NCBI GenBank assembly: GCA_951812925.1
Contig: OX638372.1
Location: forward strand, 50,867,722 to 50,931,721
Direction of reading: 5' to 3'
DNA: 64,000 bases
DNA from: Calliopum simillimum
Lineage: Eukaryota > Arthropoda > Insecta > Diptera > Lauxaniidae
Shown piece after piece: positions 35,665 through 50,300 of the stretch. The notes below the pieces were generated by a model, which had not been told where the DNA came from, ran no database searches, and saw nothing but the letters and a program-made list of their open reading frames with translations. Position numbers and translations under genes: made by a program. The number at the start of each line of letters is the position of its first letter. Position 1 is the first letter of the stretch.

Positions 35665-36940
35665 ACGTTAGAGCGCAAGGATGGAGCAGTGGTCTTGCGA
35701 CTGGCACAGCGATTGAGAGTTGTAGCAACCGTGAGTCCTCGGTTCAACTTGCAATTTTTAAATTATAATTAATTTAGTGAAGATACAAACCATTTCAAAA
35801 TTTGTTCATGGAATCCGATTTGGCTGAAAATTGTCGTAAGTAATAGTAGCATAGTGAGAAAAATTACTACCAAATATTTTTTCAAAATTTAAAAAAATGG
35901 CGGAGATATGGGAATTGGGAATTTTTAGGAAAGTTTTTTTTTTGAGAAGGTATAACTTTAGTTGCATTTATCCAATTCGCAATTTGATGGTGTCAAATGG
36001 TTAGCTTGAAACAGGCTTTAAAATAAAAATCAGGAAAAATTTTTTTTATATTGTTTACACTGAAAAAAAAAATTTAAATTGAGTTTCCCAGAATACGTAA
36101 TTTTAAATATTTTTTAATTTTTCTTACAAAAAAAGCTACAGGTGTAACTTACCAGTCCTCCAAAAATTGGAGTAGGCCCGCCAGTGGTTCTCCAGAAAAA
36201 CAATAAAATGTAGTATCTTCCACAATTTTTCAGTACATTTTTTTAATTTAAAATTTTTATTAAATAAAATTTTCAAATGCTGAAGTAAGTTTATTGACTG
36301 TTTTTTTGCTTGTACAGTACTAATATAAGTACCAACGCACTTTTTTCAAATTCAAATTAACGTTTAATTAAAAATTTCAAATTCAAAAAAATTGTACTGA
36401 AAAATTGCGGCAAAAGCCACATTTTATTGTTTTTCTGGAGAACCACTGGGAGGCCCACTCCAATTTTTGGAGGACTGGTAAGTTACACCTGTAGCTTTTT
36501 TTGTAAGAAAAATAAAAAATATTAAAAATGACGTATTCTGGGAAACTCAATTTAAATAATTTTTTCAGTGTAATCAATATAAAAAAATTAAAAAAAATTT
36601 TTCCTAATTTTTATTTTAAAGCCTGTTTCAAGCCAAACCATTTGGCACCATCAAATTGCGAATTGGATAAATGCAACTAAAGTCATAGCTTCTAAAAAAA
36701 AAACTAACCTAAAAATTTCAAAATGTCCCATATCTCCGCCATTTTTTTAAATTTTGAAAAAATATTTGATAGTAATTTTTCTCACTATGCTACTATTACT
36801 TATGCCAATTTTCAGCCAAATCGGATTCCATGAACAAATTTCGTGATCGTTTACAAGTGGTTTGTACCTGAAATAAAAATAATTATAATTACATCAAAAA
36901 TAATAATAGTCTGATGAGTCTTTGTGGCGATAGACGTAAA
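35665..36940 (+). mobile_element. tRNA-headed ribozyme repeat, copy B, split by a foldback
   Basis: Tract 35665-35781 has GGAGCAGTGGTCTTGCG (box A) and CGGTTCAACTT (box B, 58 bases later, a longer variable region than copy A), then the AATTATAATTAATTTAGTG body. The body resumes after the foldback at 36869 and ends in the ribozyme-like segment at 36908-36940. A direct repeat containing TAGCGAGAGCG flanks the whole tract (35520-35590 and 36958-37022). Confidence 0.65.
35782..36868. mobile_element. foldback element, 1087 bp, TGAA target duplication
   Basis: Arms of about 370-400 bp start GATACAAACCA and end in the mirror TGGTTTGTACC. Inward they pair through TGTTCATGGAATCCGATTT and AATGGCGGAGATATGGGAA. 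TGAA stands on both sides (35778-35781, 36869-36872). Removing the element leaves the same sequence as uninterrupted copy A, which confirms the insertion. Confidence 0.88.
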
Positions 36941-36945
36941 ATATA
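36905..36945 (+). ncRNA. degenerate hammerhead ribozyme (copy B)
   Basis: CTGATGA (36911-36917), GTCTTT, GTGGCG and ATAGAC (36930-36935) are kept, but stem II has one mismatch. The core GAAA reads GTAA and the stem III/cleavage part is lost in an A-rich run. It is expected to be inactive. Its value is as evidence that the ribozyme belongs to the repeat and not to one locus. Confidence 0.7.
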
Positions 36946-37904
36946 AATTAAAAATTAATTTTTTAAATATTTTTATTGTCATCCAAAAATCATCCAAAGA
37001 GCATTTCTGGTAGCGAGAGCGATGCCCATCCGAGAACGAAGCGCTTCCTCCAATGACATGCCAATGTTAATTTCAGCGCTTGTGGATACGAGAGAGATGC
37101 GCTTCACTGCTGCTTTAGAGCGCTTCAGAAGCGCTATTGATGCTTTATTTTTTTATTTTCATTCCCTTCTTAATGAACGATCAAAGAGGTTTTTGTAGGA
37201 ACAGAAATAGAAGTGGCATGTTTATTCAAATTACTCGTGTTCAAAAGAAAATACGTTTTTTCTTTAGTATAAAAAAATAAATTTTCCCTGTCCCGCATTG
37301 GACGATTAAAAAAATGGTCAGCCTAGTGTAATGAAAAATTTTATGAATTTCAGGCAGAAAATTTCTATAAAAACCTATGGGAAAACTTTGAAGATTTCCT
37401 TTAAGTTATTTTGAGGAAATTTAAAAGTAATTTCCTCAAGTATTCTTTTAAAATATCTACTTTTTAAAATTGGCTGAACAAATGCACAGGAAAGTTATAA
37501 ATGGATAATTACTGTTCATCCAAAAAGTATGCAATACCAGCAACGCCTTGGTTATCTGAATATTTTGTTTGAGGAAACCTTTGATTGGAAATTGTGGGAA
37601 AACTATATGTAAATGAAAATTGAGCTTGCTTGAGGATCTGTAAGAAAAAAAAAACAAATTAAAATAAAAAAATGTTAATATCGGCATATTAGCATATTAC
37701 AGCACAACTTTTTTTAAAAAAAATCGAAAATGGCGGGGCTAGCTTTATTTTTAAAAAAAGGGAAATTTGGCTATAAAACCAAACTAATTGGAATAGAAAA
37801 ATTTTATTAGCGGCATACGTTAGCACAAGTATGACAAATTACAGCACAACTTTTTTTTTTTTGAACAATCAGAAATGGCGGGGCCAACTTGAAGGACATC
37901 AAAA

Positions 37905-38490
37905 TTCAAGCCTTCTCCCGATAAAGTTGTTTCGCTAACTTCATACGATCTGCTGCAAGCAATTTTAACGAAACATCACGTTTTTGATAAGAAAATTATC
38001 GCAACAAAATTATTGCTTTCACAACAAATATGCAACGAGGGCTCTGCAAATTCTGAGCTAAAAATTTTTCAATTTTTACACTGAAAAAAATAAAAATTTT
38101 TCATAACTCCCTAATTTTAAGCGCAACAAAATTTTTCTCTCCACAACAAATTCTCTGCAAAAATTCTGCAAAATTCAAGCCTACTCTCGACCCGATCCGA
38201 TGAAGTTGTTTCGCTAACTTTATATGAAGTTAGCGAAACATGGTCTTTTTGAAGAAAAATTATCGCAACAAAATTTTTGTTACCGCAACAAAATCGCAGC
38301 GAGAGCTCTGCAAATTCTAAGCTAAAAACTTTTCAATTTTTACACTGAAGAAAATAAAAATTTTTCATAACTCCCTAGTTTTTAGCGCAACAAAATTTTT
38401 CTCTCCGCAACAAATTCTCTGCAAAAATCCTGCAAATTCCAAGCCTATTCCCGATCCGATCCGAGAAAGTTGCTTCGCTAACTTCATACA
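37905..38490 (-). repeat. AGTTAGCGAAACAACT repeat cluster, three units
   Basis: The units seen at 14004-14425 recur here in reverse: AGTTGTTTCGCTAACTTCAT at about 37925 and 38204, plus a variant near 38468, about 270 bp apart. Each unit includes AAAATTTTTCTCTCC.CAACAAATTCTCTGC. Confidence 0.8.
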
Positions 38491-38744
38491 CATGGTGAAT
38501 TCTTACATGAAGGTGTTACACATCAATTGCAAGCAAATTTTTTAAACTGCTACGTATACAGTGTAGGGTATTTCACTTTTGGCCAGGCGAAATATAGTAC
38601 ACATACCAGTTATTTTTGTTGTCTCTTTCAAGTTGGATAGTATAATAAATATGAAATTTATTATACGAGAATTTTCTTAAACTATCCGTAGTATTTGTGA
38701 TTTATTTATATTATCGACAGTACGGAAAAAACGTAAAATTTTAA

Positions 38745-39697
<953 letters not shown>

Positions 39698-39769
39698 AAG
39701 AATAAAAATAAGTAGAAACTCAGTTGAGTTCATGTCATGTGAATTTAATTGGTTTACAAAAATAAAATA

Positions 39770-42700
39770 AAAATCAACATATTTTTTTAATATTTTTGGG
39801 TTAGGATATCGCTTACAGGCGCTTTGAAGGCTGATTTTCAAGGACAGATGCCTTTTGTATAGGGTCATAGGCCCAAAGTATAAGTACTATGCTATCGAAA
39901 TGAGAGCTATACTAAGCTTGAATTAAGATACTTATCTTCTAAACTATAAGTCGTATGAAAAAAAAACAAGAAATTTTTCTGTATAATTAAGCATTTACGC
40001 GATATTCACAAAAAATTGTTTTTTATGACCTTTGACCTCAAATATCTTGACATGGAAACAAGACATTATATGTAGTTTTCTAACAAACATTTGAAGTGTT
40101 AAAATAAAGATCTGTGCAAAGATTCAGTCTTCTAACTTTAATAGTGAAGTAGAAACCACCATTTTACTTTATTTGCAAGAACCACACGTAAGAACGGTTT
40201 TTTATGGTTTTTAAAGAAAATCAGTGACCAAAACGTCTTTTGTCTTGTTTTTCTCATTTAAGAGACCCTACGGAATAAAAGCAGGTCAATCATAATGACG
40301 ATGTTATGACATGTGGTAACTTTTTTTTACATTTTCGAAATTCGATTAAAAAAAAAACCAGCGTGGACGTCTGTAGTCTCGAAATTATTTTTTGTTAGCG
40401 ATAGCTCTAATGCAATACATCAATGACAGACGCGATATTATGGCATATGGTAGCATTTCCTGATTTGCAATTTTAAAATTCGATAAAAAAAACCACTTAT
40501 TTTTTTTTTTTTTTAAATCACAAGGATGGGAACTACTCACCATGTAAGTAGCAGCGACGATGTTATCACATACTGAAATTGCGCCCAGCTCCCTAACTAT
40601 AAAGCAAGTTTTTTAATGTAATGTTCACTGACGTACCCTGCACATGTTGTTACAGAAATTTATGAAATCACGCCACTTGAGTAGTGATAACAAGTCAATA
40701 CCAAGTCTTAGAGATTGAGTCTTGGTCTTGTGCATATAAGTCTTGGACTTGGTCTTGGCCTTGAAAAAATTTCTAAAAATTGTTAAGTATTCGAAACTTC
40801 CAAACCTTATTTTCTCAAAGAAGTAGGGTTTGTACAATGCCAAATTTCGAATTGAGAGATAATTTTATGCTTTAAAGGACTTGACATACCTATTAACTAT
40901 TTATAAATTGCCAAGACTAAAAATCAGACTTGGTCTTGTAGATCATCGTGACTGCATCAGTCTTGGTCTTGCATGAAGAAAAATGAGTGTCGTAATTTTT
41001 ACTCCACTCGAGTAGTAAAAAAAATCAAAGTAATTAACACTAAATTTCAAAGATATGTAAATAAGCATACGTATGATGGTTCCTTAAAGGTTCATTTATA
41101 AATAGAATCTAAATAAAGTATTATTGGTTACATTTTCCTTTACGTAGAGTAGATTATGCTTTCAGCCACAAAAATATATATCCATTTTTACTTAATAATT
41201 CTAGTAAAAATATGTATGTTTGCACAGATATTTGCTTAAAATACAAATTTTATATCTCTTCATCACATAAGTCAGTGGTGCAGAGGTCTAACAAGTTTGT
41301 TATTTTAAGCAAAATTAATATGATTCTATCGATTCGAATCCTACACCGAAAAAAAAATATCGGTCAAACTTACCGATTTCAACGATAGAGATTGCACCAA
41401 CCCGGAGTTTTTGTATTTGGACCATTCATTGAACTCTGTAAATTAACAGTTAGCTCGGTTTAGAAACCATGAAACGCAGTTACAGTAAAATTAACCTTCT
41501 TACAGGGTAATAGGCTAGACAGACGACAGCTTAATACCGGATTATAAACGTAATGATGAACTTTCAGCAAAAACTGTTCCACTTAATTCTCAAATGTACT
41601 GTAATAACTGAAAATCGCTGCAGATGGCGTGACTGCTGAAACAAAAAATATACTTCAATATAATTTTGACTGTGGGGTGGTTGAGTTGATAGATAATAAG
41701 CTGCCCCAGCAAACATATGGAAGCTCTTTGTTGTCTGATGTGCTAATAAGTTTGTTTGAATTGAATACGTATAGCATAATTTTAGGCATCTACTTACTTT
41801 TGAATGAAAAATAAAAACTAAAAATGATTGAATTGTTAATTGATAACACTGTGCAAAACGAATGAATGGGAATTGCAATGGAATTGCATTTTCTCCACTT
41901 TGAAGCAATGATCACTTGGATCAAAGAACCAATGGAGAAAAATGGTTGCCATTTTTCGAATCAGCAAATAAATCAAAAAAGCTATCGATTTCATTTAAAA
42001 TAAAATTTTTTTTTAAATAATTAAGTAATCATTCGCAAAGAACAACTCCCCCGTAGCGTAAGCTGACTTCCATGGCGCTTTCATCAATAACTTGTTGGCG
42101 ACTTTGAGACACGTTTTTTAGGCGACATACAATAGACATATCGTAGACATAGTCACTGACAAGACATTGTCATGCATAAGTCTCTCAACAAATGACGCAA
42201 ACATGAAAATGTCATGCAATCGTCAGCATCATACATGTATGGACGAAACTAATATTAGCATGTAAAATTGTTTGTGTATATTAAGTTGGGTCGACCAAAA
42301 TAAAAAACAAAAAAAAATTGTTTTCTTTTTATCACTGAAATATGTTCCTTAGCTTTTTGAAAAAAAGTTGCTCACTTTCTCGGATCATTAATTTTAGAAA
42401 TAAAATTTAAAATTTTTTTTTGTATGGGAGTTGCCATGCCTTCTTGTCCGAGCTTACTTAGATTTTGCTCAAAAACTTATAATACAAAGCATTAAAATTT
42501 TTTATGTATTTTACTATTTTTGTGATTTTTTTTTTTTTTTTTTTGAGTAATGTAGCCAAACAAAAACAACTTCCACACAAATAATGTGTTATGTCCAAAA
42601 AAAAAAGCCATTACGGACATCGTGCGGATGTTTTCTTTTTTGACAAGACCTTAAAACTTTTGTTCAAAATGCTTTTCAAATAAAAGTTTTCGAAGACCTT

Positions 42701-42800
42701 TTTTTGCATAAAAGTTTATAAAAATTTCGAACAAAAAAAGTTTTTCAAAACTTTTACTTGAAAAGATTTTTTAAACTTTTATTTCATATTAGTTTTTCAA
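39770..42800. other. intergenic, scattered repeat fragments
   Basis: No gene. Contains TCTTGGTCTTG-type repeats (40715-40985), a tRNA-like block (41275-41345), an inverted fragment of the 30073-31290 element (41355-41480), and near 41505-41565 a fragment (GGCTAGACAGACGACAGCTT) of the palindrome at 57840-58180. Confidence 0.5.
41275..41345 (+). other. tRNA-like block (weak)
   Basis: AGTGGTGCAGAGGTCTAAC (box A-like) and GATTCGAATCCTACAC (box B-like) are separated by an AT-rich middle of about 45 bases. A run of A follows. Probably a decayed tRNA-derived repeat head. Confidence 0.4.
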
Positions 42801-42809
42801 AATACATTT

Positions 42810-43510
42810 TTTGACCTTTCGCCATCAATTGGTGCAATACATTTTTTGTACGAAATGGTCCCAAAACAGTATATTTTCGTCCTTGCTCATCGTTTGGTAC
42901 AATAAATATTTTTTACAAAAATTGGCCCCAAACTGTAATTTAGATGACTCGGTGACAGTTTTGGTCATGCTCAAAATATATTTTCGATCTTTCCACAACG
43001 GTTGGTGCAAAACATTTTGTTTTTACAAAAATAATTATTATATTAAATACATTTTGGACTTGACTTGTCTCCTTTTTTGTAAAAAAAAAAAAAATAATTA
43101 CACCAATCGATGAGGAAGGTCGAAAATATATTTTGGACATGACCAGTGGTGTCTCCATTTCCTCTAAAGGACTGTTTTGATGACGTTTATGTAAAAAAAT
43201 ATGTATTGTACCAAGCGTTGGGGAAAGATTGACCAAAACAGTCACCGAGCCATCTAAATTACCGTTTTTGGCCAATTTTTGTAAAAAAAAATGTATTGCA
43301 TCAAACGATGATCAAGGGTAAAAATATACTTTGGACATGTCCAGTGATGTCTACGGACCCTCACTGTTTTGGGACCATTTTGTAAAAATAATTTATTGAA
43401 CCTTTTTATGTGGAAAGGTCGAAAATATGTATTTTGGACATGACCAATCGATTGGTACAATAAAATTTTTTTTAACAAAATGGGCCCAAAACAGTCACTT
43501 AACATACATT
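42810..43510. repeat. foldback made of about 110-bp tandem units
   Basis: TTGGTGCAATACATTTTTTG-type units occur near 42829, 42893 and 42999 on the plus strand, and inverted (TGTATTGTACCAAGCG, TGTATTGCATCAAACG) near 43202 and 43291. Each unit carries GGTCCCAAAACAGT or its complement and a GGTCGAAAATATATTTTGG-like block. Confidence 0.7.
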
Positions 43511-44393
43511 CAAAATTTCATCAAAATATCTTGGATAACATGCAAGATATAACGTATTAAACAGTTTTATCGTCAAAATGTGGGCCTTTCACGTAATTGA
43601 TTTTGCCAAATTACGACCAGTATAAGGTTTACAACTTCGGCATCAACTTACCAAATTTCATCAAAATAGCTTGTATAGTAAGGGAGATAAAACAAAACCA
43701 AAGAAAAGTTGTCAAAAAAATCATTCGCAGCCTTGAAATTTTAGGCCCAGCACGACCAAAGATCTTTCACTTCAAAAAGGTTAAAACAATTGAAATATTA
43801 TTCGGTAATTTTGAAAACTAACCAAGTTCATAGTATGCGATTTTCTGGATCTTTTCTAAAAAACACCCTTTATATCTCATAGTTTACAAACGTTATTTAA
43901 TTTTTATAAACACGAAACGCAACGCAAAAGAAATGAAGAGAAAACTAAAACCTTCCACCTATACCGAAATTCTAATTAACCAACAGCTGTTCCTAAAAGC
44001 CATATACCGTAACTGTTATCAACATCAATTTCACCCCTATTTACAGCCAAACAAAAACGGCCAAAAAGGACAAAACATCAAAACAGTTGTGCTGCCACGC
44101 CACCAACTAATCCACGCTGTACTCAGTCTAACAAAACCCGCCAGGCACTTGACTACCCGTACACGTTTGCTAGCGCACAGAAAAACAACGCACTCTGGGA
44201 AAAAAATTCGCATCAGCGATGAGAATAACTTCAAAAATTAGTTGATTTTTTCTTTTGAACATTTTGTAACAAAATTTATTTAGTAATTGTATTGCAATTT
44301 CCAGAATTGCTGAATTGAAATCAAGAAATATTAAACGAAACCTGCGATAAGATAAAAAATATTGAAAAACCCTGATTGAAAACTCCCTCAAAA
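43511..44393. other. upstream region of the nine-exon gene
   Basis: The 5' flank or 5' UTR. The stretch 43930-44240 is less AT-rich and open for 102 codons, but it lacks any recognisable feature and sits directly upstream of the ATG at 44394, so I treat it as promoter/5' UTR. No TATA box stands out. Confidence 0.4.
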
Positions 44394-47300
44394 ATGGGTG
44401 AGTTCAATGGTAGAAAATTCTATGGCTTCTCGTTGCACAACGATCCAGCACTATCGACTACAACTAGGAATTTCGAATTTCGGGTAAGTTGCATAGATCA
44501 CATCACATGTATGTCTGCAGTTTAAGGCTTATTCTCACTGTATGCATCCCCGTTCTCCCTGCAGTACATGCGTCCCGAAGCTCTCGAACGTGCCATACAA
44601 AAGGTCCAGCTCACAGATGGCACCACCAAAGAAAAAGATAAGCAAAAAAAGAACACCCTCCTCAATAAATATTGTAAGCCCAAAGGATTGCGACGCTCCG
44701 ATGGCGTTCCAGTCAAATCGCGTGACATCGATGTGGAAACGCAACTTTCGCGTAACGAAGATGATCCATCATCGGAAACTGGTTGCCCAGTACGTCCCAT
44801 TGCTGTACGGCAATTGAGTGAAAATGAAATTGAAAAATTAATTGGAAAAGCTAAAAGCACCATGGAAATGGTAGGTGATCAAAGTCGCGGCAGCAGTGAA
44901 GTAAAACAAATGCGTTCCGCCACAACTGAAACGGAAGATGAAGCAGATATCCAAGCGCCATCAATGTCAGAGCAAACTACACAAACGTTGGAGAATGCCC
45001 TGATGGAAATTTTCTGTCTACCACAACCGCAATGGGTTGAAATTGAGGAAAATTCATATGCATCGGATGTACTGGTGGATGAAGTAAAGGAGCAGCTAAT
45101 GCGGGATTCCAGTTGTATGGGTGGTGGTGGTGGTGCTGGTGTGGGTAGTGACTTCATGGCTGCTAATCTGTTTCATAATTTTCCCCAAATGGTGCATTCG
45201 CAACATCAGCAGCTACAACAACGCCAGTTTCTTAAACAGTCGAAATCACAACCGGTACGTGGTTCACTTTATTATGAGAAGAACACCAGCAACAGTAGCA
45301 ATCCAAATTGCTTCTTTGTTGAAGACAGCGACTATGAATACGAAATGTTGGGACGGTCCGCATATACTAAGTTCTGTGAACCCAGACCGGATGAAGAAAA
45401 TATGACGAATGTTTCGAATGAGGATGGCGGAATTGCAGAATTCATTGAAATGGAGGTTAGTAGTTAGTGTGGCTTGTAAAAATTGAAAACTGTCCGGGAT
45501 TTTGTAGCATTGTTTCTGAATTGAAGATGTGCTAAAAATTGGAAAAGTTTTCTTCATTTGGGTATCCTAATAAATATTATCGATCTATCGGTTTTTATGA
45601 AGAACTGGTTATAATTGTGACATTTGTCGCTCGACGATTTGATTCGTTGATTTCGTTCTCCCTTTTGTCTTATTGACAATTTGACGCAGCCTCTTATAAT
45701 TGTAGTAAGGTTTTACCGGTGCCATGACATAATCCTCACGGACATTATTCTCATTCACGAAATGGGGACTATGTCAAGTTTTTCGGACATAATCCCCAGA
45801 AAAAAAACGGACAAAATCCCCATAACGATATTCCCTAACGCCTTATTTTGTTATTGACAACAGCCGCAGCTCGAAAAATTTGCGGACATAACCCCCAATA
45901 CTGAAATCGGGATTATGACCCCATTTACGAAGTGGGGATTATGTCCGTTGGGATTTTGTCCGGTAACAAGTTTAACCTAGCACGGCAGGCCTCAACTAGT
46001 GGAAAGTATGAAAAAGTGGAACAGCGTTTCCTTGTGATTCGTTTACTGATGCACTTTTCAAAATTTTAAACCCTAAAAACGGAGCATTTGAAAAAAAAAC
46101 AAAACAAACCAAATCAAAAATAGTCATTTTCGATGTATTTGTCAGTGCTTCATCCGAATTCAGTCTCTGGATTGCACTATCATGTATGGTTTTTGAGCTA
46201 CTCTAACCTAAAAGTTCAAAAACACGATTTTGTAGGATATATAGATTTTTTTTCCTCTTTTCCACGAAATTCATTCCTTAGTACTTTTCTTCTACATCAA
46301 AATAAGCTTTGAGTTGGTCTTATGTGATTTTTTTTTTAAAAGTTATGACCATTTGAAAATGACACCACGGAGTGAGAATCCATATACGATTTTTAACTTT
46401 CATGTATCATGTGATCATACTTTTTTAAGGAAGAATCATACAAGACTTATTCATAACTTATACAGCGATACATTCAGTAGAAAAGAGCAAAGCAATTTCG
46501 TACGTCCTCTACATAACCTCAAAAATCTTTTTTTGAACTTTTAGGTTAGGATATCTCAAAAATCTACGTGAGAGAACAATTCCGAGACTGAATTCGGATT
46601 TGACACTGACAAATACGTCGAAAATGGTTGTTTTGGTTTTATTGTTTTTTTTTTTTTCAAATGTACCATTTTTTGACCTTATTTTAAAAAAAACGTTTCT
46701 TTCGGAACAAATTTCAAAACTATGAAGTAGCTGAAATAAAATGCCGCGAACTGTTTCTTTAGGCATTTTCATTAAACTTATTTTTGATTGAGGATAGGTG
46801 TGGACAGCAGTCTCCATTTTTTTATGAAAGTGTCTGATAGTGTTCGATCACAAGCTATCATTAAATTCAACTAGGTGACTATCAGTCATGTTTATGATAT
46901 AATGGAGATTGTTGCCTTTGTTTCCATACCCTTCATATCGTCACCTCAATACTACAAGTTTTGTTTTTTCCTATAACTTTGCAATAGTGCCACTTTAGAT
47001 AACTATAAATGGACCCGATTGGGCAGCAAAACAAGATAAGTATCAAAGGCCACCTTTCCTAAAAATGATAATTTAGGAGTTGCCTAGTTGTAGTAATGAG
47101 TTGACGATATCTTTCAAGACTTCGTCATCTATCATCTCACCAAAGTACTGAATGCTTACATTGTTGATGACATGTCTTCGACGGTCCTTTGCCCAACTGG
47201 GCAATTATAAGTTAAATGCAGGAGTAAACTGTGCCACTTTGCACCATTATTTGCACTTTACATTATGCCAATCATATGTTGTTATAGGACATAACTTCAG

Positions 47301-50300
47301 AAAATTTGTTGGCCTTTTTTCCAAAACAAATTGGAAATAACGCTAGAATTTTGTATCTATATTTTTCTGACGTAATTTCCAAAAAATTTTCTGGCGCTAT
47401 TTCCTTTTTGTAGACTACATAATTTTTGGAAATAAAGCAATAATTTTTGGCAGTAATGTTTTTGACCTTATTTCCAAAACAAATTGAAAATAACGCCAAC
47501 ATTTTTGTATGGAGATTTTTTAGGCTTTATGTCCAAAGAAAAAATGTTGGCATTATATCCGGGAGCCGTATCGTTCTCAAAAATTTTACAAGATGGATTC
47601 ACCTTATAAGAAAATATTTTATTTTGTAATAAATAGAAATTATTATCATTTTCGTTCTATGTCATTTCGTTTTTTAAGTTTCAATCTTCAACTCAATTTC
47701 GAATTCTGTAAATGCCAAAAAAAGTTATAAAAATAATTATAAAAAAACTTTTTCGACTAAAATAACTATGGTTTCACTATCAAAGATGTTAGCTTTAACA
47801 AATCATATGCCAAAACATAAAGTAGTGTAATTTTCGCTTAATATACATAGTTTTCTATATAATTTTGGATGTTGACACTATTCTAATGCATATTCTTTTA
47901 TATTTTAAGCCTCGTATACCTTGCATGGATTTAAGTTTTCTCAAGAATGCCGCACCAATACGCTACACCGACCTTACCGATGATATACATGAAGAAGAGG
48001 CACGTATCGAAGCATCACAAGTAAGCAGCACATCATCAACATGCCCATTATCCCCACCAATACCGTCAATATCCTTTATTACCAATTTCCAATTACATTC
48101 CAATTCCCAAAATCTGCCTTTTCCCACCTCTTTACAGATGAAAGTCTTTATTAAAAATCTAAAGACTCCAAATCCCAATGAAACTGTCAATGAAACAAAA
48201 CATGTTGAGAAAAAAATCACTGAGAAGAATCCACTGCCGAAGGAAATTACATCAGTATCACAGCATAAGGTATTTAATCCAAGTGCGTCAAAAAAGCAAA
48301 ATAAAAAAGAAAAACCTCCACCTACTCCAATTGAAATACCATTATTGGGTAATGTGAGCTCACGTAAGTACGTGCAGAGTCCACGTAGTCCACGCAGCAA
48401 TAAAAATACGCCACGTAAAGCGGCAAACACACCGCGCACCCCCAGAGACCCTATCGCTAGGGATAGTCAAGCTGTTCCAAGTAGAATGAGAGTTAGAAAT
48501 ACAATGTCAAAATCTATTGAGGAGCTCAAAATAGAGAAAATTGGTATATTTACCAAAATGACGACAACACAAGAGCGCATCGTTGAGTTATTAGATAAGT
48601 TGAGGTGAGTTTTGCTTTTGTGGTAGATATCTGAAATGTATGTAACTCTAATTCTGTATAATTTACTAAAGGTTAAATCTTCTTGAGATTTATATACCTG
48701 ACAACGATTTTGATAAGTCTAAGCGGCAAAAAAATGCTTTTGAGTTTTCGGTGCGTTTTTCACGGAACTTTCTCTATCCACTTAAAGGAATGGTAAGTGT
48801 TTACGAAAGGAATTGATTTCCTCTAATATGTATATAAAATCGCTTAAAAGCGTAGGATACTAAGTAAATATATTGCCGTCAAAGACTATAACAAAGTTAC
48901 TTGTTCCGTGGTGATAAACGCTGGATTGTCCAGCCGGTTTGTGGTAAGCTAGCATAATCGTTATCAAGTGTTCGACGTTTGGTGGTATTTATTCTTCATG
49001 TTTACTATCTGAGTTCAGCAGCCTTTTTATTCCCAAATGGTTTTTCTACACCTTTTGTACAGCTCTATGGCTGCCTTCAGAGCACTTGAATACTCTGGAA
49101 TTCTTTTTGTTAAATTCTTGCGAGGAATATTGTGCCGAGCAAACTTTCAAAACCAACTAAGTACATAGATTGCTCAAATCGGGCAAAAGAGTATAGTTTC
49201 CAGAATCGTAATAGAACTGAGGATACAAATATGTTTGTACAGCGGAAAACGGTAACTTAAGAGCGGATTCCACGGCGGGTTTGTAGTTCGGAAGAATAAT
49301 GTTCTCAAACTACTGTTCTATATTGTTTCCCTTATTATTTTAGCAATAATGTTTTCACCTGCAATTTTAATACTAAGTGGTTACTTTGACTCTTTCTCGT
49401 TATTGAAACTGGATGATGGCAAAAAAATCTGGTCACATGTCTCCTGATGGCTCCTGATGTTGTAAAAGGTCTTTAACGGAATTCATGAGGAATAGAACTT
49501 TGGAGTTCTGATGCTGCGAGAGATTCCGCAATCAGAATTTATAAAATTACAAAATAACTCTTATTTTTTGAATACTTACATCAGATAAAATCAGCCTTAA
49601 TGCATTAAACTGGAGTTTGTATGTACTTACATAAGCACTCTCAGTTCAAACTTACCTGAATTTTAAAGGTCTTCCCTTTTATAAATATTCGAATTTGCAC
49701 ATTGTCAAGAGTGCTTATATCCGGAGAATACTATACTTACCGACGAAAAATACAATACGCCTTTTAACAAACGTTTACTAATAGATTTTTCTCTGCAACT
49801 TTTTCACAGATCGATGACGTACGCTCCATGTCAAAAGAACATTTCAATAGCTCAGCGTCGAATGATGCGTGCTTACGTGTAAGCAGTATTTACGCGCTCA
49901 TACAACAAGCGCTAGCTACATATCAGAAACAACTGCGATTGTTTCTACTCGACCAAGTGCCACAAAAACTCACCACCCTGATCGATTTGATAAATACACT
50001 GACACTTGATTGCCTCGACAAGCGAATATTTGACCGGCATGATGCGATTATTGAATGCCTACTAGATCGTTGTTCCAAATTTATGGGCTTTCTCGAAGAT
50101 TTGCATGAGGAACGATTTCTAACAGCACGTGAGAATTATTGCAAAACAAATTTAGATAAAGTAAGCAATGGTTTTTTGTATTCTGATATTGATTGCTACA
50201 TAATAATATACCTTGATTTCCAGAAACCCACTCCATCAGTGCATACAAAATATGATCTGAAAATGTTTATGAATGATCTGAATATGTATGAACCAAAATT

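Larger units (their letters stand above)
34981..37325. mobile_element. hAT-like non-autonomous element, 2345 bp, 8-bp target duplication
   Basis: Ends TAGGGTGACCA and mirrored TGGTCAGCCTA, flanked by GTGTAATG on both sides (34973-34980, 37326-37333). An 8-bp duplication is the hAT hallmark. Close to the left end GTCCCGCATTT is repeated in tandem (34996-35105); at the right end one inverted or direct remnant lies near 37289. No transposase. It carries a tRNA-headed repeat and a foldback. Confidence 0.8.

Noticed and set aside
42810..43510. CRISPR-like array
   Set aside because: Units are long, diverged and partly inverted, with no uniform spacers, and the genome is eukaryotic.
43933..44241. 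102-codon ORF upstream of the nine-exon gene
   Set aside because: No domain, no splice continuity to exon 1 in frame, and located where a 5' UTR or promoter is expected.
47963..48439. 158-codon minus-strand ORF
   Set aside because: It is the antisense shadow of exons 3 and 4 of the nine-exon gene, whose splice sites and phase support the plus strand.
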